Positions 54,091-63,154 of a stretch of DNA of 64,000 nucleotides are shown here, piece by piece. A program made the position numbers and the translations under genes. The notes under the pieces were generated by a model, which was given only the letters and a program-made list of their open reading frames with translations, searched no databases and was not told where the DNA came from. Source of the stretch: Granulicella sp. (lineage in GTDB: Bacteria; Acidobacteriota; Terriglobia; Terriglobales; Acidobacteriaceae); assembly GCA_025357875.1 (NCBI GenBank), contig JANYLK010000218.1, forward strand, positions 88,127-152,126, given 5' to 3'. How positions within the stretch are numbered: position 1 is the first letter of the stretch; each line of letters begins with the position of its first letter.

Positions 54091-55275
54091 ATGACCCCAA
54101 GACGCAAGATCGGCATCACCTGCTACCCGACCTATGGCGGCAGCGGAGTTGTCGCCACCGAGCTTGGCATTGAACTTGCCGCCCGCGGCCACGAGGTGCA
54201 CTTCATCACCTCCTCGCCGCCGTTTCGGCTCAATGGACGCGAAGCCAACATTCGCTTCCACGAGGTGGACGTTTACCACTACCCGTTGTTTGAGCATCCG
54301 CCCTACGATCTCGCTCTGGCCACTCGCATGGCCGAGGTCGCCGAGTTCTATTCGCTCGACCTGTTACACGTTCATTACGCCATCCCTCATTCCATCTCTG
54401 CTCTGCTCGCGCGCCAGATGCTGGAAACGCAGCAGCAAGCGATGCGACGCCGTTATCTTCCGTTCATCACCACGCTGCATGGCACGGATATCACGCTGGT
54501 TGGGCTTGACCGATCCTACCTGCCAATCACACAGTTTGGAATCGAGCAATCCGATGGAGTCACTGCGATCTCATCCTATCTCCGGGACCGCACACGCGAG
54601 GCGTTCAGCATCCAAGGCGAAATTGAAGTGATTCGCAACTTCGTGAATTGCGACGTATACGTGAAGGTACCTACCAAGGTTGTGGCGATGCGGCCGCGAT
54701 ATGCCAGCGCAGACGAAAAACTTCTGGTTCATCTCTCTAACTTCCGGCCGGTCAAGCGCATTCTGGATGTGGTCGAAGTTTTCGCGCGCGTCTCTGAGGC
54801 GCTGCCTGCACGTTTGATGATGATCGGCGATGGGCCCGACCGCTCCGCAGCCGAGCACCTCGCGGTGCGCTTGGGCGTGGCCGAACGTATTCACTTCCTT
54901 GGCAAGCAGGACAACGTCAACGAGTTGCTTCCGCTCGCCGATTTGATGATCATGCCCTCTGAGATGGAGTCGTTTGGATTGGCCGCGCTCGAAGCCATGG
55001 CCTGCTCCGTGCCTACCGTCGCCACCCGCGTTGGCGGCGTCCCCGAACTTATCGACGATGGCGTCAATGGCCTGCTCTTCCCTATAGGCGACGTGGAAGC
55101 TATGGCCAACGCCGCCATCGACCTGCTCGGCGACGAACCGCGACTCGCCATCATGTCGACTACCGCGCGAAAGACTGCAAGCGACCGTTTTTGCTCGTCC
55201 CGCATCATCCCGCTTTACGAGGAGTATTACGAACGGGTTCTCGCCCGGAGCCGTGATCTCCCGCCCACCGCTTAG
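54091..55275 (+). CDS. bshA: N-acetyl-alpha-D-glucosaminyl L-malate synthase BshA
   Basis: 394 residues from ATG 54091; the frame is open upstream to 53869 but the family starts here (RKIGITCYPTYGGSGVVATE). This GT-B family 4 enzyme has HEVHFITSSPPFR, DLLHVHYAIPHSISALLARQ, LHGTDITLVG, VIRNFVNCDVY, HLSNFRPVKRILDVVEVFAR, GDGPDRSAAEH and the C-terminal ESFGLAALEAMACSVPTVAT (E-x7-E). It joins UDP-GlcNAc and L-malate, the first step of bacillithiol synthesis, so the cell probably uses this low-molecular-weight thiol. bshB and bshC are not in the window. Its stop overlaps the original stop of the M56 gene on the other strand. Confidence 0.93.
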   Translation: MTPRRKIGITCYPTYGGSGVVATELGIELAARGHEVHFITSSPPFRLNGREANIRFHEVDVYHYPLFEHPPYDLALATRMAEVAEFYSLDLLHVHYAIPHSISALLARQMLETQQQAMRRRYLPFITTLHGTDITLVGLDRSYLPITQFGIEQSDGVTAISSYLRDRTREAFSIQGEIEVIRNFVNCDVYVKVPTKVVAMRPRYASADEKLLVHLSNFRPVKRILDVVEVFARVSEALPARLMMIGDGPDRSAAEHLAVRLGVAERIHFLGKQDNVNELLPLADLMIMPSEMESFGLAALEAMACSVPTVATRVGGVPELIDDGVNGLLFPIGDVEAMANAAIDLLGDEPRLAIMSTTARKTASDRFCSSRIIPLYEEYYERVLARSRDLPPTA

Positions 55276-57900
55276 AAGAATTGGAAGTTGACCTCGAGAT
55301 TCAACTCTACTGGCACGGGTTTTCCATCCTCCATCGCAGGTTTGAACTTGTATTGCTTGACGGACAGCTTTTTCATCTAGCCCCATGCCTAAGCCGCGCA
55401 GCACATGTACGTTCTGCGGCATCCCCTGAGTGTCGACAATCAGGCTCAGGAGTACGATTCCGGTAAGTCTGGCTTTTTTCGACTCCTGCGTCATTTCAGG
55501 CTCAACCTGATAGATCATGATGGGTGTTGAAACGCTACCTCCAATTTTCCTCAGGCCGGTAATTGCGTCCGTCGCCGCGCTCTGTTCCGGTTGCTCTGTC
55601 GTATCGCCAAACGTGTAGTTGATATTGATTGTCGTCTCGACTGCGGTCGGCTCGCCGTTCAGCAAGTAGGGCTTGTACTTCCACTGCCTCACCGCCTCCA
55701 TCGCACTTGTCGCTAGCTCCGGGGGACCGCTTACAACCTGCAGCGCCTGGATCGTCCCCGTATTTGAGATGACCGCATGTAGTACGACGACACCTTGCAC
55801 ACCCGCAGCTTTAGCCTCTTGCGGATATACAGGATCAACCTTGGAAGCCAGCATCCCGGATGCCACTCCGCCCGAGACGCGTATTGGACTCCTTGGCGGA
55901 ATCGCGACCATGGGTGCTGAATCTTCCGCCTCCGGAAGGTGCTGTGCGACACCCCTACTGTCACCATTGCCAAACGTGTAATTCACTGTGATCGTCGTTT
56001 CTACTTCGACCGGCTCGCCATTCAGCAGGTACGGCTTGTACGTCCAATGATTCACTGCATCGATTGCACTCGCCCGCAGCATCTCCGGTCCGCTGATTAC
56101 GTTAAGACTTTCAATTGTTCCTGTCTTCGATATGACCGCGCGCATAACAACAGCACCCTGCACATGCACCGCCTTTGCGTCATTGGGATAGACCTGAATT
56201 GGCCTACTAATGACATTCCCCGCCATCGCACCAGCAGGAACCTTCACCGCCCGCGTTATACCCGTCGACGCGACGGTAACTCCTGCAGTGTTTTCTGGTT
56301 GGCGAATTTGAGACACCAACTGAAATTTCCCGCACTTACAGTCATCGACAAATCTCACGTCGATGCTCTGCCCTCTCCCATCAGCAGAGCGATAGTGCCA
56401 AACTTCAATAGGTACGTTCCCCGCACCGTTCCCGCTCCGTTCACCGGGCGGGTGCGCGTCAATCGATTCCGGTCTTCCATGCACGATGTAAGTTCGCCCG
56501 CGATCTGTAGTCCATCCCGGCCGATCAGCCGCGAAGTGTTGATTGGCGTAGGCAATACGCGCGTAATACTGTTCCTTGAAACCAGCCGCCGGCGGCTCAT
56601 AGGTCAAACTGTGACGCTGCCAGAATTTGCTGATGAACAGGTTCCGGTCGTCGTCATTTGTCAGGCGGAGAAAGTGAGCACGCTCTTCCGGAGTGATGAT
56701 GTAAGTCACATCCTCGTTCAACCAGTTTTTGTACACAGGTTGCAAGGCCCGTGGCTGTGCAGAATCCTGCGTGGTCTGCCGTTGAGCGAGGCTTGTCGCC
56801 TGCGGTGGCGTAGAGTCAGATCGACTCGGCGCGATGATACCTAAGGGCGCGGCTTCTACATTCTTGGCTTCTGCTCGCGAAATAGTGATTCCATATAATC
56901 CACCGACCGCAATGATTAAAGCCACAAGCGTGAGTGCTGCGAACCGCGACGCTGCCACATCTTCCCTAAATCCGAGTAACCTTTTCAATCGCATCTTCAG
57001 CACTCCTCCATTCGCGCCCAGTACAAATTCTGGGAACGCTGCGCGGCGCTCTTCCAGATACGACAACGCCTTTGCATACGCAAGCACGTTGCCGCCCATC
57101 GCAACTGCGATCTCGTCGCAGCAGCATTCTCGCTCGCGGCGCACATGTTTTGATACCCACCACACCGCCGGGTGATAGAACAACAATGCCTCAGCGACGG
57201 ATTGGAAGACGCTCACGAGATAGTCGTGGCGACGCACATGCGCCAGTTCGTGACAGAAGATCGCCTCAGTCTGCAACGTGGATAGACCAGTGAGACAGCT
57301 CGCAGGGATTAGAACGACCGGACGCAACCAACCGATGACCGTCGGCACCTGAACCCTCCCGGAGTGGAGCATTTTGACGGTGCGCACAACCCTCATGCGG
57401 CGTTTCAGATCGTCAAAGAGACCTTGCAACTCGTGCGGTGGCGCCTGGGTTCCTGTGACCTTCAGCCTTCGAGCAACCGTCAAACCACAATTGAGGAGCG
57501 CTACAAAGAAGATCGCGCCCGCGAACCACGCCACCAGCAGCCAAGGCAACGACCGATCCAGAGCCGCTGCAATCCGGATAGGCCAAGGCGCTGCGAGTTC
57601 GCCAATGCCGACCTGCAGCATCATCTCAACGTCGATCGCTATCGCCGATTGCTGTAACTCGTTTTGCGTTTTGTAGTCCTCGAAGGCAAGGCGTGCAAAC
57701 GTAAACAACGGCATTGCAACCATCAGCGCCAGCGCAAAGCAGGCTGCTCCGTACCGTGCCTGGGATGACCGGCCCCCAAGAGATCCCAGAACAAGCCACA
57801 AGACCAGAGCAGCAAGTGTTCCCTGCCAGAGGAAATGAATCAAGGTCCAGCCCAGAGCGTGAACGAGCGAATGTCCGGAGAATTCCATCAATGTAGCCAT
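55272..57900 (-). CDS. BlaR1-like M56 metalloprotease with GWxTD and TonB domains, frameshifted near the end
   Basis: Residues 1-340 are an M56 (BlaR1/MecR1) sensor protease: four membrane helices and the zinc site FCHELAHVRRHDYLVSVFQS (HExxH at 217-221), with RRERECCCDEIAVAM as the third-ligand region. About 395-525 is a GWxTD domain (LNEDVTYIITPEERAHFLRL; PGWTTDRGRTYIVHGRPESI). Three TonB C-terminal-like repeats follow (VSGPEMLRASAIDAVNHWTY; VVSGPPELATSAMEAVRQWK; VHVLRGLGMGLDEKAV). Within 55355-55376 the frame breaks: after DEKAV the expected VKQYKFKPAMEDGKPVPVEL, NLEVNFQFF-stop is found one frame over, ending at TAA 55272. As assembled the unshifted frame instead runs on, antisense to bshA, to 54571 (1109 residues). 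BlaI gene lies just upstream. Confidence 0.8.
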
Positions 57901-57902
57901 AG

Positions 57903-58307
57903 CTACCTCTTTTCGAACCGGTCCAACATCTGACGAATTTCTGCTAATTCCGACGCCGACACTTTCTCCGACGAGAGCGCGACCAGCACCAGGTCTTTTG
58001 CCGAGCCATCGAACGCACGCTGCATAAGATTTCTGGTCAGTCTTTGCTGTGTCTGCTGCTGCGCAATCCGCGCCTCGTACACATGCGACCGGAATTTCTC
58101 GCTACGCTCCAGCAAGCCCTTCTCCACCATCACCTGCATCTGCTTCAGCACCGTGGTGTAGCCCGTGTCCTTGCTGCTTTGAGTGTGGACGTCGCGCACC
58201 GTGCTAGGTCCTGCCGCCCACAAAATGTTGAGAATCTCCAACTCAGCATCGGTGGGCAGTTGTACTGAACTAGTTGTCTTGCCTCGTCGCTTCATATTCA
58301 TCACCAT
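57903..58307 (-). CDS. BlaI/MecI/CopY family transcriptional repressor
   Basis: 134 residues from ATG 58307; a TTG at 58331 is open but would put the operator inside the gene, and ATG 58301 or 58295 are also possible. Winged helix: LPTDAELEILNILWAAGPST, VRDVHTQSSKDTGYTTVLKQ, MQVMVEKGLLERSEKFRSHV with the conserved GYTTV-x-K recognition helix, then a helical dimer tail. These repressors bind palindromes and are removed when the partner M56 protease is activated. It is followed two bases later by the M56 gene, the classic blaI-blaR1 pair. Operators: 58310-58325 (own) and 59096-59111 (thioredoxin-like gene). Confidence 0.92.
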   Translation of the reverse strand: MVMNMKRRGKTTSSVQLPTDAELEILNILWAAGPSTVRDVHTQSSKDTGYTTVLKQMQVMVEKGLLERSEKFRSHVYEARIAQQQTQQRLTRNLMQRAFDGSAKDLVLVALSSEKVSASELAEIRQMLDRFEKR

Positions 58308-58309
58308 CG

Positions 58310-58325
58310 TACGACACATCTCGTA
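58310..58325. promoter_or_regulatory. BlaI-type operator before blaI
   Basis: TACGACACATCTCGTA is a TACGA-N6-TCGTA inverted repeat. It abuts TTGACA (minus strand, 58331-58326), a consensus -35, so binding should block the blaI-M56 promoter. Confidence 0.7.
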
Positions 58326-58358
58326 TGTCAATGATTATTCTCGTATATTAAGGTCGCT

Positions 58359-59048
58359 CTACCGTGGACTTGGTGCTGGCCACTGTTCCAATACTCGCTG
58401 GGCGACCTGGTAAATCAAACCGCCCTCAACGAGTGCGTTCTGCGGCGCGGTTTGAATATAGCGAACGATACCGTGAGGGTGGGTGACGATCAGCAGGGGA
58501 AAGTCTGTGGCGACGAAGATGTCGAGCGTGTCGTTGGGGACGATGAGCGTGGATGTGCCGACAAGCTGATCCGCGACGTTGATCTTGGTTCCGGCCTGTA
58601 TTTCGATGTGAGGTATTGCACCTTTTGTGGATGCGCCAGAGGATTGCCTAGCCAACTTCGAGAAGGCGTTTACGGTCCTCGCAGGTTGGTTCACGATTAG
58701 CTTCGGTGCCGGCGGCCTAGGGTTCGCCTGCGCCAACAGTGCATAAAACCTAACGCGTTCCTGCTTCAGGCTGGCAGCCGTAGACACGAAGAGCGTGTCC
58801 ATTGCCACACACTGAGCGCACCAGTCGGGAAAGAGCAAAAATGCACTGGCTCCGGCCGATTTGCGCTTCAAATCAGGTGAGACAGGCTTGCGCACAATAT
58901 CTAGCGGACGGTACGCCCGATCGTAAGCAGCCTGCGGCGATAGTTGCAGAGTCGCGGATTTGGGGAGCGCAGACTGCAGCTGTGACGGATTTTGGGCAGG
59001 AGCGGCGCGGAGGCAGAACAGCAATACAAGGATGGGAAGCCATCGCAT
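58359..59048 (-). CDS. Secreted thioredoxin-like protein
   Basis: 229 residues with a signal peptide (WLPILVLLFCLRAAPAQ). Residues ~65-120 have ASAFLLFPDWCAQCVAMDTL, FVSTAASLKQERVRFYALLA: the CAQC active site and the FPDWCxxC context of thioredoxin/DsbD-gamma-like folds, followed by NQPARTVNAFSKLARQSSGA, IPHIEIQAGTKINVADQLVG and DFPLLIVTHPHGIVRYIQTA, consistent with a thioredoxin beta-sheet (cis-Pro region). It probably reduces or oxidises disulfides outside the cytoplasm. ATG 59048 has GAGG upstream. A BlaI-type operator lies 48 bases before it, so it should respond with the blaI-M56 operon. Confidence 0.82.
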   Translation of the reverse strand: MRWLPILVLLFCLRAAPAQNPSQLQSALPKSATLQLSPQAAYDRAYRPLDIVRKPVSPDLKRKSAGASAFLLFPDWCAQCVAMDTLFVSTAASLKQERVRFYALLAQANPRPPAPKLIVNQPARTVNAFSKLARQSSGASTKGAIPHIEIQAGTKINVADQLVGTSTLIVPNDTLDIFVATDFPLLIVTHPHGIVRYIQTAPQNALVEGGLIYQVAQRVLEQWPAPSPR

Positions 59049-59095
59049 GATGACCTCATTGCTATTCCACTAGGTGCGATCTTTGGACATTTTAG

Positions 59096-59111
59096 TACGA
59101 TACTCGTCGTA
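59096..59111. promoter_or_regulatory. BlaI-type operator before the thioredoxin-like gene
   Basis: TACGATACTCGTCGTA is the same TACGA-N6-TCGTA inverted repeat as the one before blaI; TAAAAT follows directly on the minus strand as a possible -10. Two matches in 800 bases support a real regulon. Confidence 0.7.
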
Positions 59112-59147
59112 TAAGGATGTAGATACGCTGCAATTCGTAAGACATGC

Positions 59148-60599
59148 TTACTCCCGCGTGATCGCCCTGGCAACGTCTGCCCAAGTTGCCTGGAGGGCGT
59201 CGCCGAACTGCGCCCATGGAGCCGCGCCGGCCTCCAGCACCGGCATCACCAGCGTCACCTTGGTTCCACGCCCTGGACGGCTGACGATCTCTACCTCGGC
59301 CTGGTTTCCGTAGAGGACCTCCATGCGCTCGCGAACGTTCCGCATGCCGATTCCTCCTGCTCTATTTCCAGCGCCGTTCCCCATTCCGGCGCGCACGGCT
59401 TCGCTGGCGAGGACGCCCAGTGCGATCGCGGGTTCAGAGTCCATGCCGATGCCGTCATCTTCAACTTCGATAAGAAGCCGTCCGTCTGAAAGAATCCGGC
59501 TACGCAGCGTCACCGTGCCTCCGCCGATTCGTGGCTCCAGTCCGTGCTTGATAGAGTTTTCGATCAGCGGTTGCAGCAGCATACTCGGTACCACTACAGG
59601 CAACGTCTCCTCGGATATCTCCTTCACTACTTTGAGCTTTTCACCAAAGCGTACGACTTCAATGTCAAGGTAATCGTCCGTGAACGCAAGCTCTTCGGAG
59701 AACGGCACGAACGCGTCGCGATGCTTCAACAGCACGCGCAGTATATTTGCTAACTTCACGATCATCTCGCGCGCCAGCTCGGGCTGCGATCGAACCAGCG
59801 AAGCGATGGAGTTTAGAGTGTTGAACAAGAAATGCGGATTGATCTGCCGTTGCAAAGCATCCAGGCGCGCCTCCATCAACAAACGGCCCTGCTCTTCCAG
59901 CTTGCGTTCGATGCGAATCGCACTCCAGATCTTTAGCGGAATTCCAACGACCACCGGCGCACACGCGCAGATTGCAAGTTCTACTAGCCAGTACGGCGAA
60001 TGCAACTCGAAGAACATGCCTGGATAGAACCGCGATAACATGCTCGTGCAAAACTGTATCGCGGTTATAAGGACAAGCAGCAGAATCTGTCTATCAAATT
60101 GAGGCCGGCGCAGGTTCCTCGTTACCCAGCGATACAGACTCAGATCGATCATTGGGGAAAACGACCACACCTCTTCGCGCTTGGTAAACCTGCCATACAG
60201 GCCCGCGATTACCCCGACCGTAAGGTTTACGGGCAGCGTCCAGAATTCCCCATGCCATACCGCAGGGATCGACAGTGCGGCGCCGCCCAGCATCGCGGTA
60301 CCCGGTCCAAGGAGCAAACCCAGTAGGATGGTCGTCTCAAACGAAATGTCCGCGGCGTAAAAGTTCGGCACCCGCACTCGAATCCAGACGCCGAGTGTCA
60401 GCGGCACGCAGATGGTAGCCAGCAGGCCGAGCATCTGTCGGCGGCCTCGACGCGGCAGTAAGAGCAACTTCTTGAACGTGTTTGAACGCGCCAGCGAACT
60501 GGACACGGCCGCAGCCACGCCGAGTTTGATCAGCAGCGTGATCAAGATCAGACTGTCCGGCACCTGCGCAACAATAGCGTGTGTCATCCCATGCGCCAT
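59148..60599 (-). CDS. LytS/YehU-type sensor histidine kinase
   Basis: 483 residues from ATG 60599 (TTG 60638 is an alternative). The first ~230 residues form several membrane helices of a 5TM-LYT-type sensor (LICVPLTLGVWIRVRVPNFY-like, ETTILLGLLLGPGTAMLGGA, LTVGVIAGLYGRFTKREE). Then comes the His-kinase box LQRQINPHFLFNTLNSIASL (phospho-His) and the ATPase: VPSMLLQPLIENSIKHGLEP (N box), VEDDGIGMD (D box), GIGMRNVRERMEVLYG (G box). Such kinases normally pair with a LytTR response regulator, but none is adjacent. Signals sensed by relatives include pyruvate and cell-wall or membrane state. Confidence 0.9.
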   Translation of the reverse strand: MAHGMTHAIVAQVPDSLILITLLIKLGVAAAVSSSLARSNTFKKLLLLPRRGRRQMLGLLATICVPLTLGVWIRVRVPNFYAADISFETTILLGLLLGPGTAMLGGAALSIPAVWHGEFWTLPVNLTVGVIAGLYGRFTKREEVWSFSPMIDLSLYRWVTRNLRRPQFDRQILLLVLITAIQFCTSMLSRFYPGMFFELHSPYWLVELAICACAPVVVGIPLKIWSAIRIERKLEEQGRLLMEARLDALQRQINPHFLFNTLNSIASLVRSQPELAREMIVKLANILRVLLKHRDAFVPFSEELAFTDDYLDIEVVRFGEKLKVVKEISEETLPVVVPSMLLQPLIENSIKHGLEPRIGGGTVTLRSRILSDGRLLIEVEDDGIGMDSEPAIALGVLASEAVRAGMGNGAGNRAGGIGMRNVRERMEVLYGNQAEVEIVSRPGRGTKVTLVMPVLEAGAAPWAQFGDALQATWADVARAITRE

Positions 60600-60728
60600 A
60601 TCCAATACTCTATTTGTTTGTCGTTGTTTGTCATCCAAAGAGAGCGTGGAGTCGCATTTAGGATCGATCTACGCGCTGCTTGCATCGATCCACGATCCCG
60701 GTCATCCAAAAACTCTCCACCTGGTCCG

Positions 60729-60734
60729 TATAAT
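60729..60734 (+). promoter_or_regulatory. Consensus -10 box directly before ribA
   Basis: TATAAT ends six bases before the ribA ATG at 60741, with no Shine-Dalgarno between, so transcription should begin at or very near the start codon (leaderless mRNA). The -35 region is weak. Confidence 0.6.
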
Positions 60735-60740
60735 CAAGTT

Positions 60741-61394
60741 ATGCCTTTCGAATCCATTCGCAAACTCGCCGATGCCGATTTCCCCACTCGCTGGGGACAG
60801 TTCCGCATCCTCGGCTTTGAAGGCATCGTCGCCAATCCGGAACCATGCAACGACGCGGTTCCCGCGCCCGCGAAACGCATCGAGACGGCCGTCGTGCTTG
60901 TGATGGGCGATATTGTTCCGGCCAAACCCGGAGCAGCGGCGCCTGTCGTACGCATCCACTCGCAATGCCTTACTGGAGACGTATTTCACTCGTTGCGCTG
61001 CGATTGCCGTCAGCAGCTCGAGCTGGCCCTTGCGACAATCGCCGACGCAGGCGCCGGTATCCTTATCTACGAGGACCAGGAAGGCCGCGGGATCGGGCTC
61101 ATGGCGAAGCTTCAGGCCTACGAGTTGCAGGATCAGGGCCTCGACACCATGGAAGCTAACCTCGAACTCGGCTATCGCGCCGACTGCCGGGTGTACGAAC
61201 TTCCCGCCGCCATTCTCAAAATGCTCGGCGTCCAATCGGTTCGCCTGATCACCAACAATCCTGAGAAGGTCGATGCGTTGGAATCCGTTGGCATCATCGT
61301 CGCCGAGCGCATTTCCGCGGAGGTTGCGCCAGAGCCGACCTTTGAGAGGTATTTGAAGACCAAACAGGAAAAGATGGGCCACCTGGTCAGCTAG
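60741..61394 (+). CDS. ribA: GTP cyclohydrolase II RibA
   Basis: 217 residues from ATG 60741; the open frame upstream to 60579 is not family-like. Zinc and GTP-site motifs are HSQCLTGDVFHSLRCDCRQQ (three Cys), IYEDQEGRGIGLMAKLQAYE, LQDQGLDTMEANLELGYRAD and VRLITNNPEKVDALESVGI. It opens GTP to the pyrimidine that starts riboflavin synthesis. The length fits a stand-alone RibA, without the RibB domain. No FMN riboswitch precedes it; the mRNA looks leaderless. It is the only plus-strand gene between 55276 and the right edge. Confidence 0.94.
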   Translation: MPFESIRKLADADFPTRWGQFRILGFEGIVANPEPCNDAVPAPAKRIETAVVLVMGDIVPAKPGAAAPVVRIHSQCLTGDVFHSLRCDCRQQLELALATIADAGAGILIYEDQEGRGIGLMAKLQAYELQDQGLDTMEANLELGYRADCRVYELPAAILKMLGVQSVRLITNNPEKVDALESVGIIVAERISAEVAPEPTFERYLKTKQEKMGHLVS

Positions 61395-62538
61395 ATGGGT
61401 CCTCGGCAAATTCACATCGTAGCCAAGGTTCCACGTAATCCTTCCATCCGTTCGGCAGATTCCTGGGGCTATACGTCTCATCCATTTCCAACTTTTGGGC
61501 AACGCTTGCATGGATTACTGACCCTGGGGGGATCACCCTGCTCGACCCAAGCGGGATCGTCCATTTCTTTGTCTTTGTTGTCCAGTCGTAGACCCTGCGT
61601 GGGACAATTTCCAGCGGCCACCAATTCCACTTCAACGATTGATGAATTGGCTGGGCTGAGTCGGGCGGAACCGGTGGCGGAGGCGGAAATCGTCCAAGAA
61701 TCATCAGAACCCGTTGAGGATCGACGAGTAGACCAAACTTAACAACCTCGCACATCATCCATTCCAGCGTGATCTGCGAAAGTCCGCTATCTGCGCTGGG
61801 ATAGGACCCTCCGATGTCGGAGTGCACTCCCGCAAACCAAACCTGGTGGATAGTCTGCTGTTCTTCATCAAGCTTTTTCGGCAGCGCGGCCCCCCACAGG
61901 TTATTGCGGAAGAAGCACCGTCGTTCGTCGATCGACAAAGCGTGCACGCCATGCGTCATACTGGGGTTCTGCGCGGTGTACGGTAGCTTGAGCGGGTCCC
62001 AAATAATACCAACGGAACTCACCGTATCCCATACACCCACGACGTGCAGTTTCGGGCTGCGGCTGTAGGTACTCTTAAAGCCTTCGGCCTCTTTAAGGGT
62101 GGGCAACATTCCATCCGCCGTACGCGTATGGCGCGCATACATCTTCAAGATGTATGGGATCATGCCTTCGTTGCCGACATGCAGTAGCCCATACATGTGG
62201 ATCATGCCGGCAAGCGCACGTACCGTGTATGCTCCACGGCTGAACCCAAAGAGATAAATCCGGTCGCCTTCTTTGTATCCGTTCATCAGGAAACGATAGG
62301 CATCGCCGACATACCGCAATAGACCTTCGCCGAAACCAAGGCCCATCACCACTGAAAATGCGGCTTCTAGCCGGTTGCGCGAAGTAGGCGAGCCCTCGGT
62401 TCCAACTCCCGGATGGTAGTAGGCGACCTGCTTTTCATCGTCGAGACTGAGGGCTCGGTAGAGGTTCACTACATTCGAATTCCGGTCGCCATACTCGTTG
62501 CCGGTGCCGTCGCAGCAGATCACAATGTTCTTCGACAC
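61387..62538 (-). CDS. DUF2235 (Tle1-like alpha/beta hydrolase) protein
   Basis: 383 residues from GTG 62538, chosen because GGAGG lies five bases upstream and the product begins SKNIVICCDGTGNEYGDRNS, the family start. An open frame reaches further upstream, with ATG 62568 as an alternative start. DUF2235 motifs: FGFSRGAYTVRALAGMIHMY (GxSxG-like nucleophile), VGVWDTVSSVG, HALSIDERRCFF, QVWFAGVHSDIGGSYPSADS (Asp/His). The domain is shared with Tle1 phospholipase effectors of type VI secretion and with other hydrolases. No T6SS or immunity gene is adjacent, so a housekeeping lipase role is as likely. Convergent with ribA (eight-base overlap). Confidence 0.85.
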   Translation of the reverse strand: MSKNIVICCDGTGNEYGDRNSNVVNLYRALSLDDEKQVAYYHPGVGTEGSPTSRNRLEAAFSVVMGLGFGEGLLRYVGDAYRFLMNGYKEGDRIYLFGFSRGAYTVRALAGMIHMYGLLHVGNEGMIPYILKMYARHTRTADGMLPTLKEAEGFKSTYSRSPKLHVVGVWDTVSSVGIIWDPLKLPYTAQNPSMTHGVHALSIDERRCFFRNNLWGAALPKKLDEEQQTIHQVWFAGVHSDIGGSYPSADSGLSQITLEWMMCEVVKFGLLVDPQRVLMILGRFPPPPPVPPDSAQPIHQSLKWNWWPLEIVPRRVYDWTTKTKKWTIPLGSSRVIPPGSVIHASVAQKLEMDETYSPRNLPNGWKDYVEPWLRCEFAEDPSS

Positions 62539-62593
62539 GACTGCCTCCATAAAAGTGAACGAGCCCATTTCACCCAAAGTCAAACACTCGATT

Positions 62594-63154
62594 TCAAGAA
62601 CGTCGTTCGTGCCACAGCCGATACACGCCCCAGGCGGCAGCGGAGCAGTTGTCGACGACGCTTCCATCGAGCAGCATCGTCTCGAACTCGGCCACACCTA
62701 CTCGATGTACTTCGAGGCCAATCTCTTCGGCGTCGCGGTCATGCTCGCCTTGTGTAAGTCTCTCGGCAAGGTATACGTGCTGCTTTTGATTCATCACTCC
62801 GTAGCCAATTTGTAACGTGGTCAGCAGGGTCATGCGCTCTGCGATCAAACCGGTTTCCTCGCGTAGTTCGCCGCGAGCCATCTCTTCGGGATCTACATTC
62901 GCAATCTCCCAGCCTCCTTGCGGAAGCTCCAGGAATCGCGCGCCAACCGTATAACGGAACTGCTCGACCAGATAAATGAAGTCGCCCTGCGGCGTGGATT
63001 CGATTGGGATGATGATGCACGCAGGGTCTTTGTCGATTACGCCGTAGATGCCGCGCTCGCCGTTCGCTCGCTCGATTACGTCCTCGCGAACGCGCGTCCA
63101 CTTATTGCGGTAGACTTCGCGGCTGCTAATCGTTTTGATCTCGCGATCGCTCAG
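62594..63154 (-). CDS. NUDIX hydrolase, probable CTG start
   Basis: 186 residues if begun at CTG 63154, which overlaps the stop of the upstream glycosidase (CTGA) with GGAG eight bases before; TTG 63175 is the other option, and the frame has no ATG, GTG or TTG for many codons after. The N-terminus SDREIKTISSREVYRNKWTR, VREDVIERANGERGIYGV is typical of the ADP-ribose pyrophosphatase group. The Nudix box is GGWEIANVDPEEMARGELRE, ETG (G-x5-E-x7-REUxEE form). These enzymes hydrolyse ADP-ribose or related NDP-sugars. It lies between GH127 and DUF2235 genes on the same strand. Confidence 0.9.
   Translation of the reverse strand: MSDREIKTISSREVYRNKWTRVREDVIERANGERGIYGVIDKDPACIIIPIESTPQGDFIYLVEQFRYTVGARFLELPQGGWEIANVDPEEMARGELREETGLIAERMTLLTTLQIGYGVMNQKQHVYLAERLTQGEHDRDAEEIGLEVHRVGVAEFETMLLDGSVVDNCSAAAWGVYRLWHERRS

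Noticed and set aside
54571-55271. C-terminal extension of the M56 reading frame over bshA
   Set aside because: It is antisense to a well-conserved gene and begins after a clear frame break inside the TonB repeat; the correct ending exists one frame over.
61387-62538. Type VI secretion effector-immunity pair based on the Tle1-like domain
   Set aside because: No VgrG, PAAR, Hcp or immunity-like gene is adjacent; DUF2235 alone is not enough.
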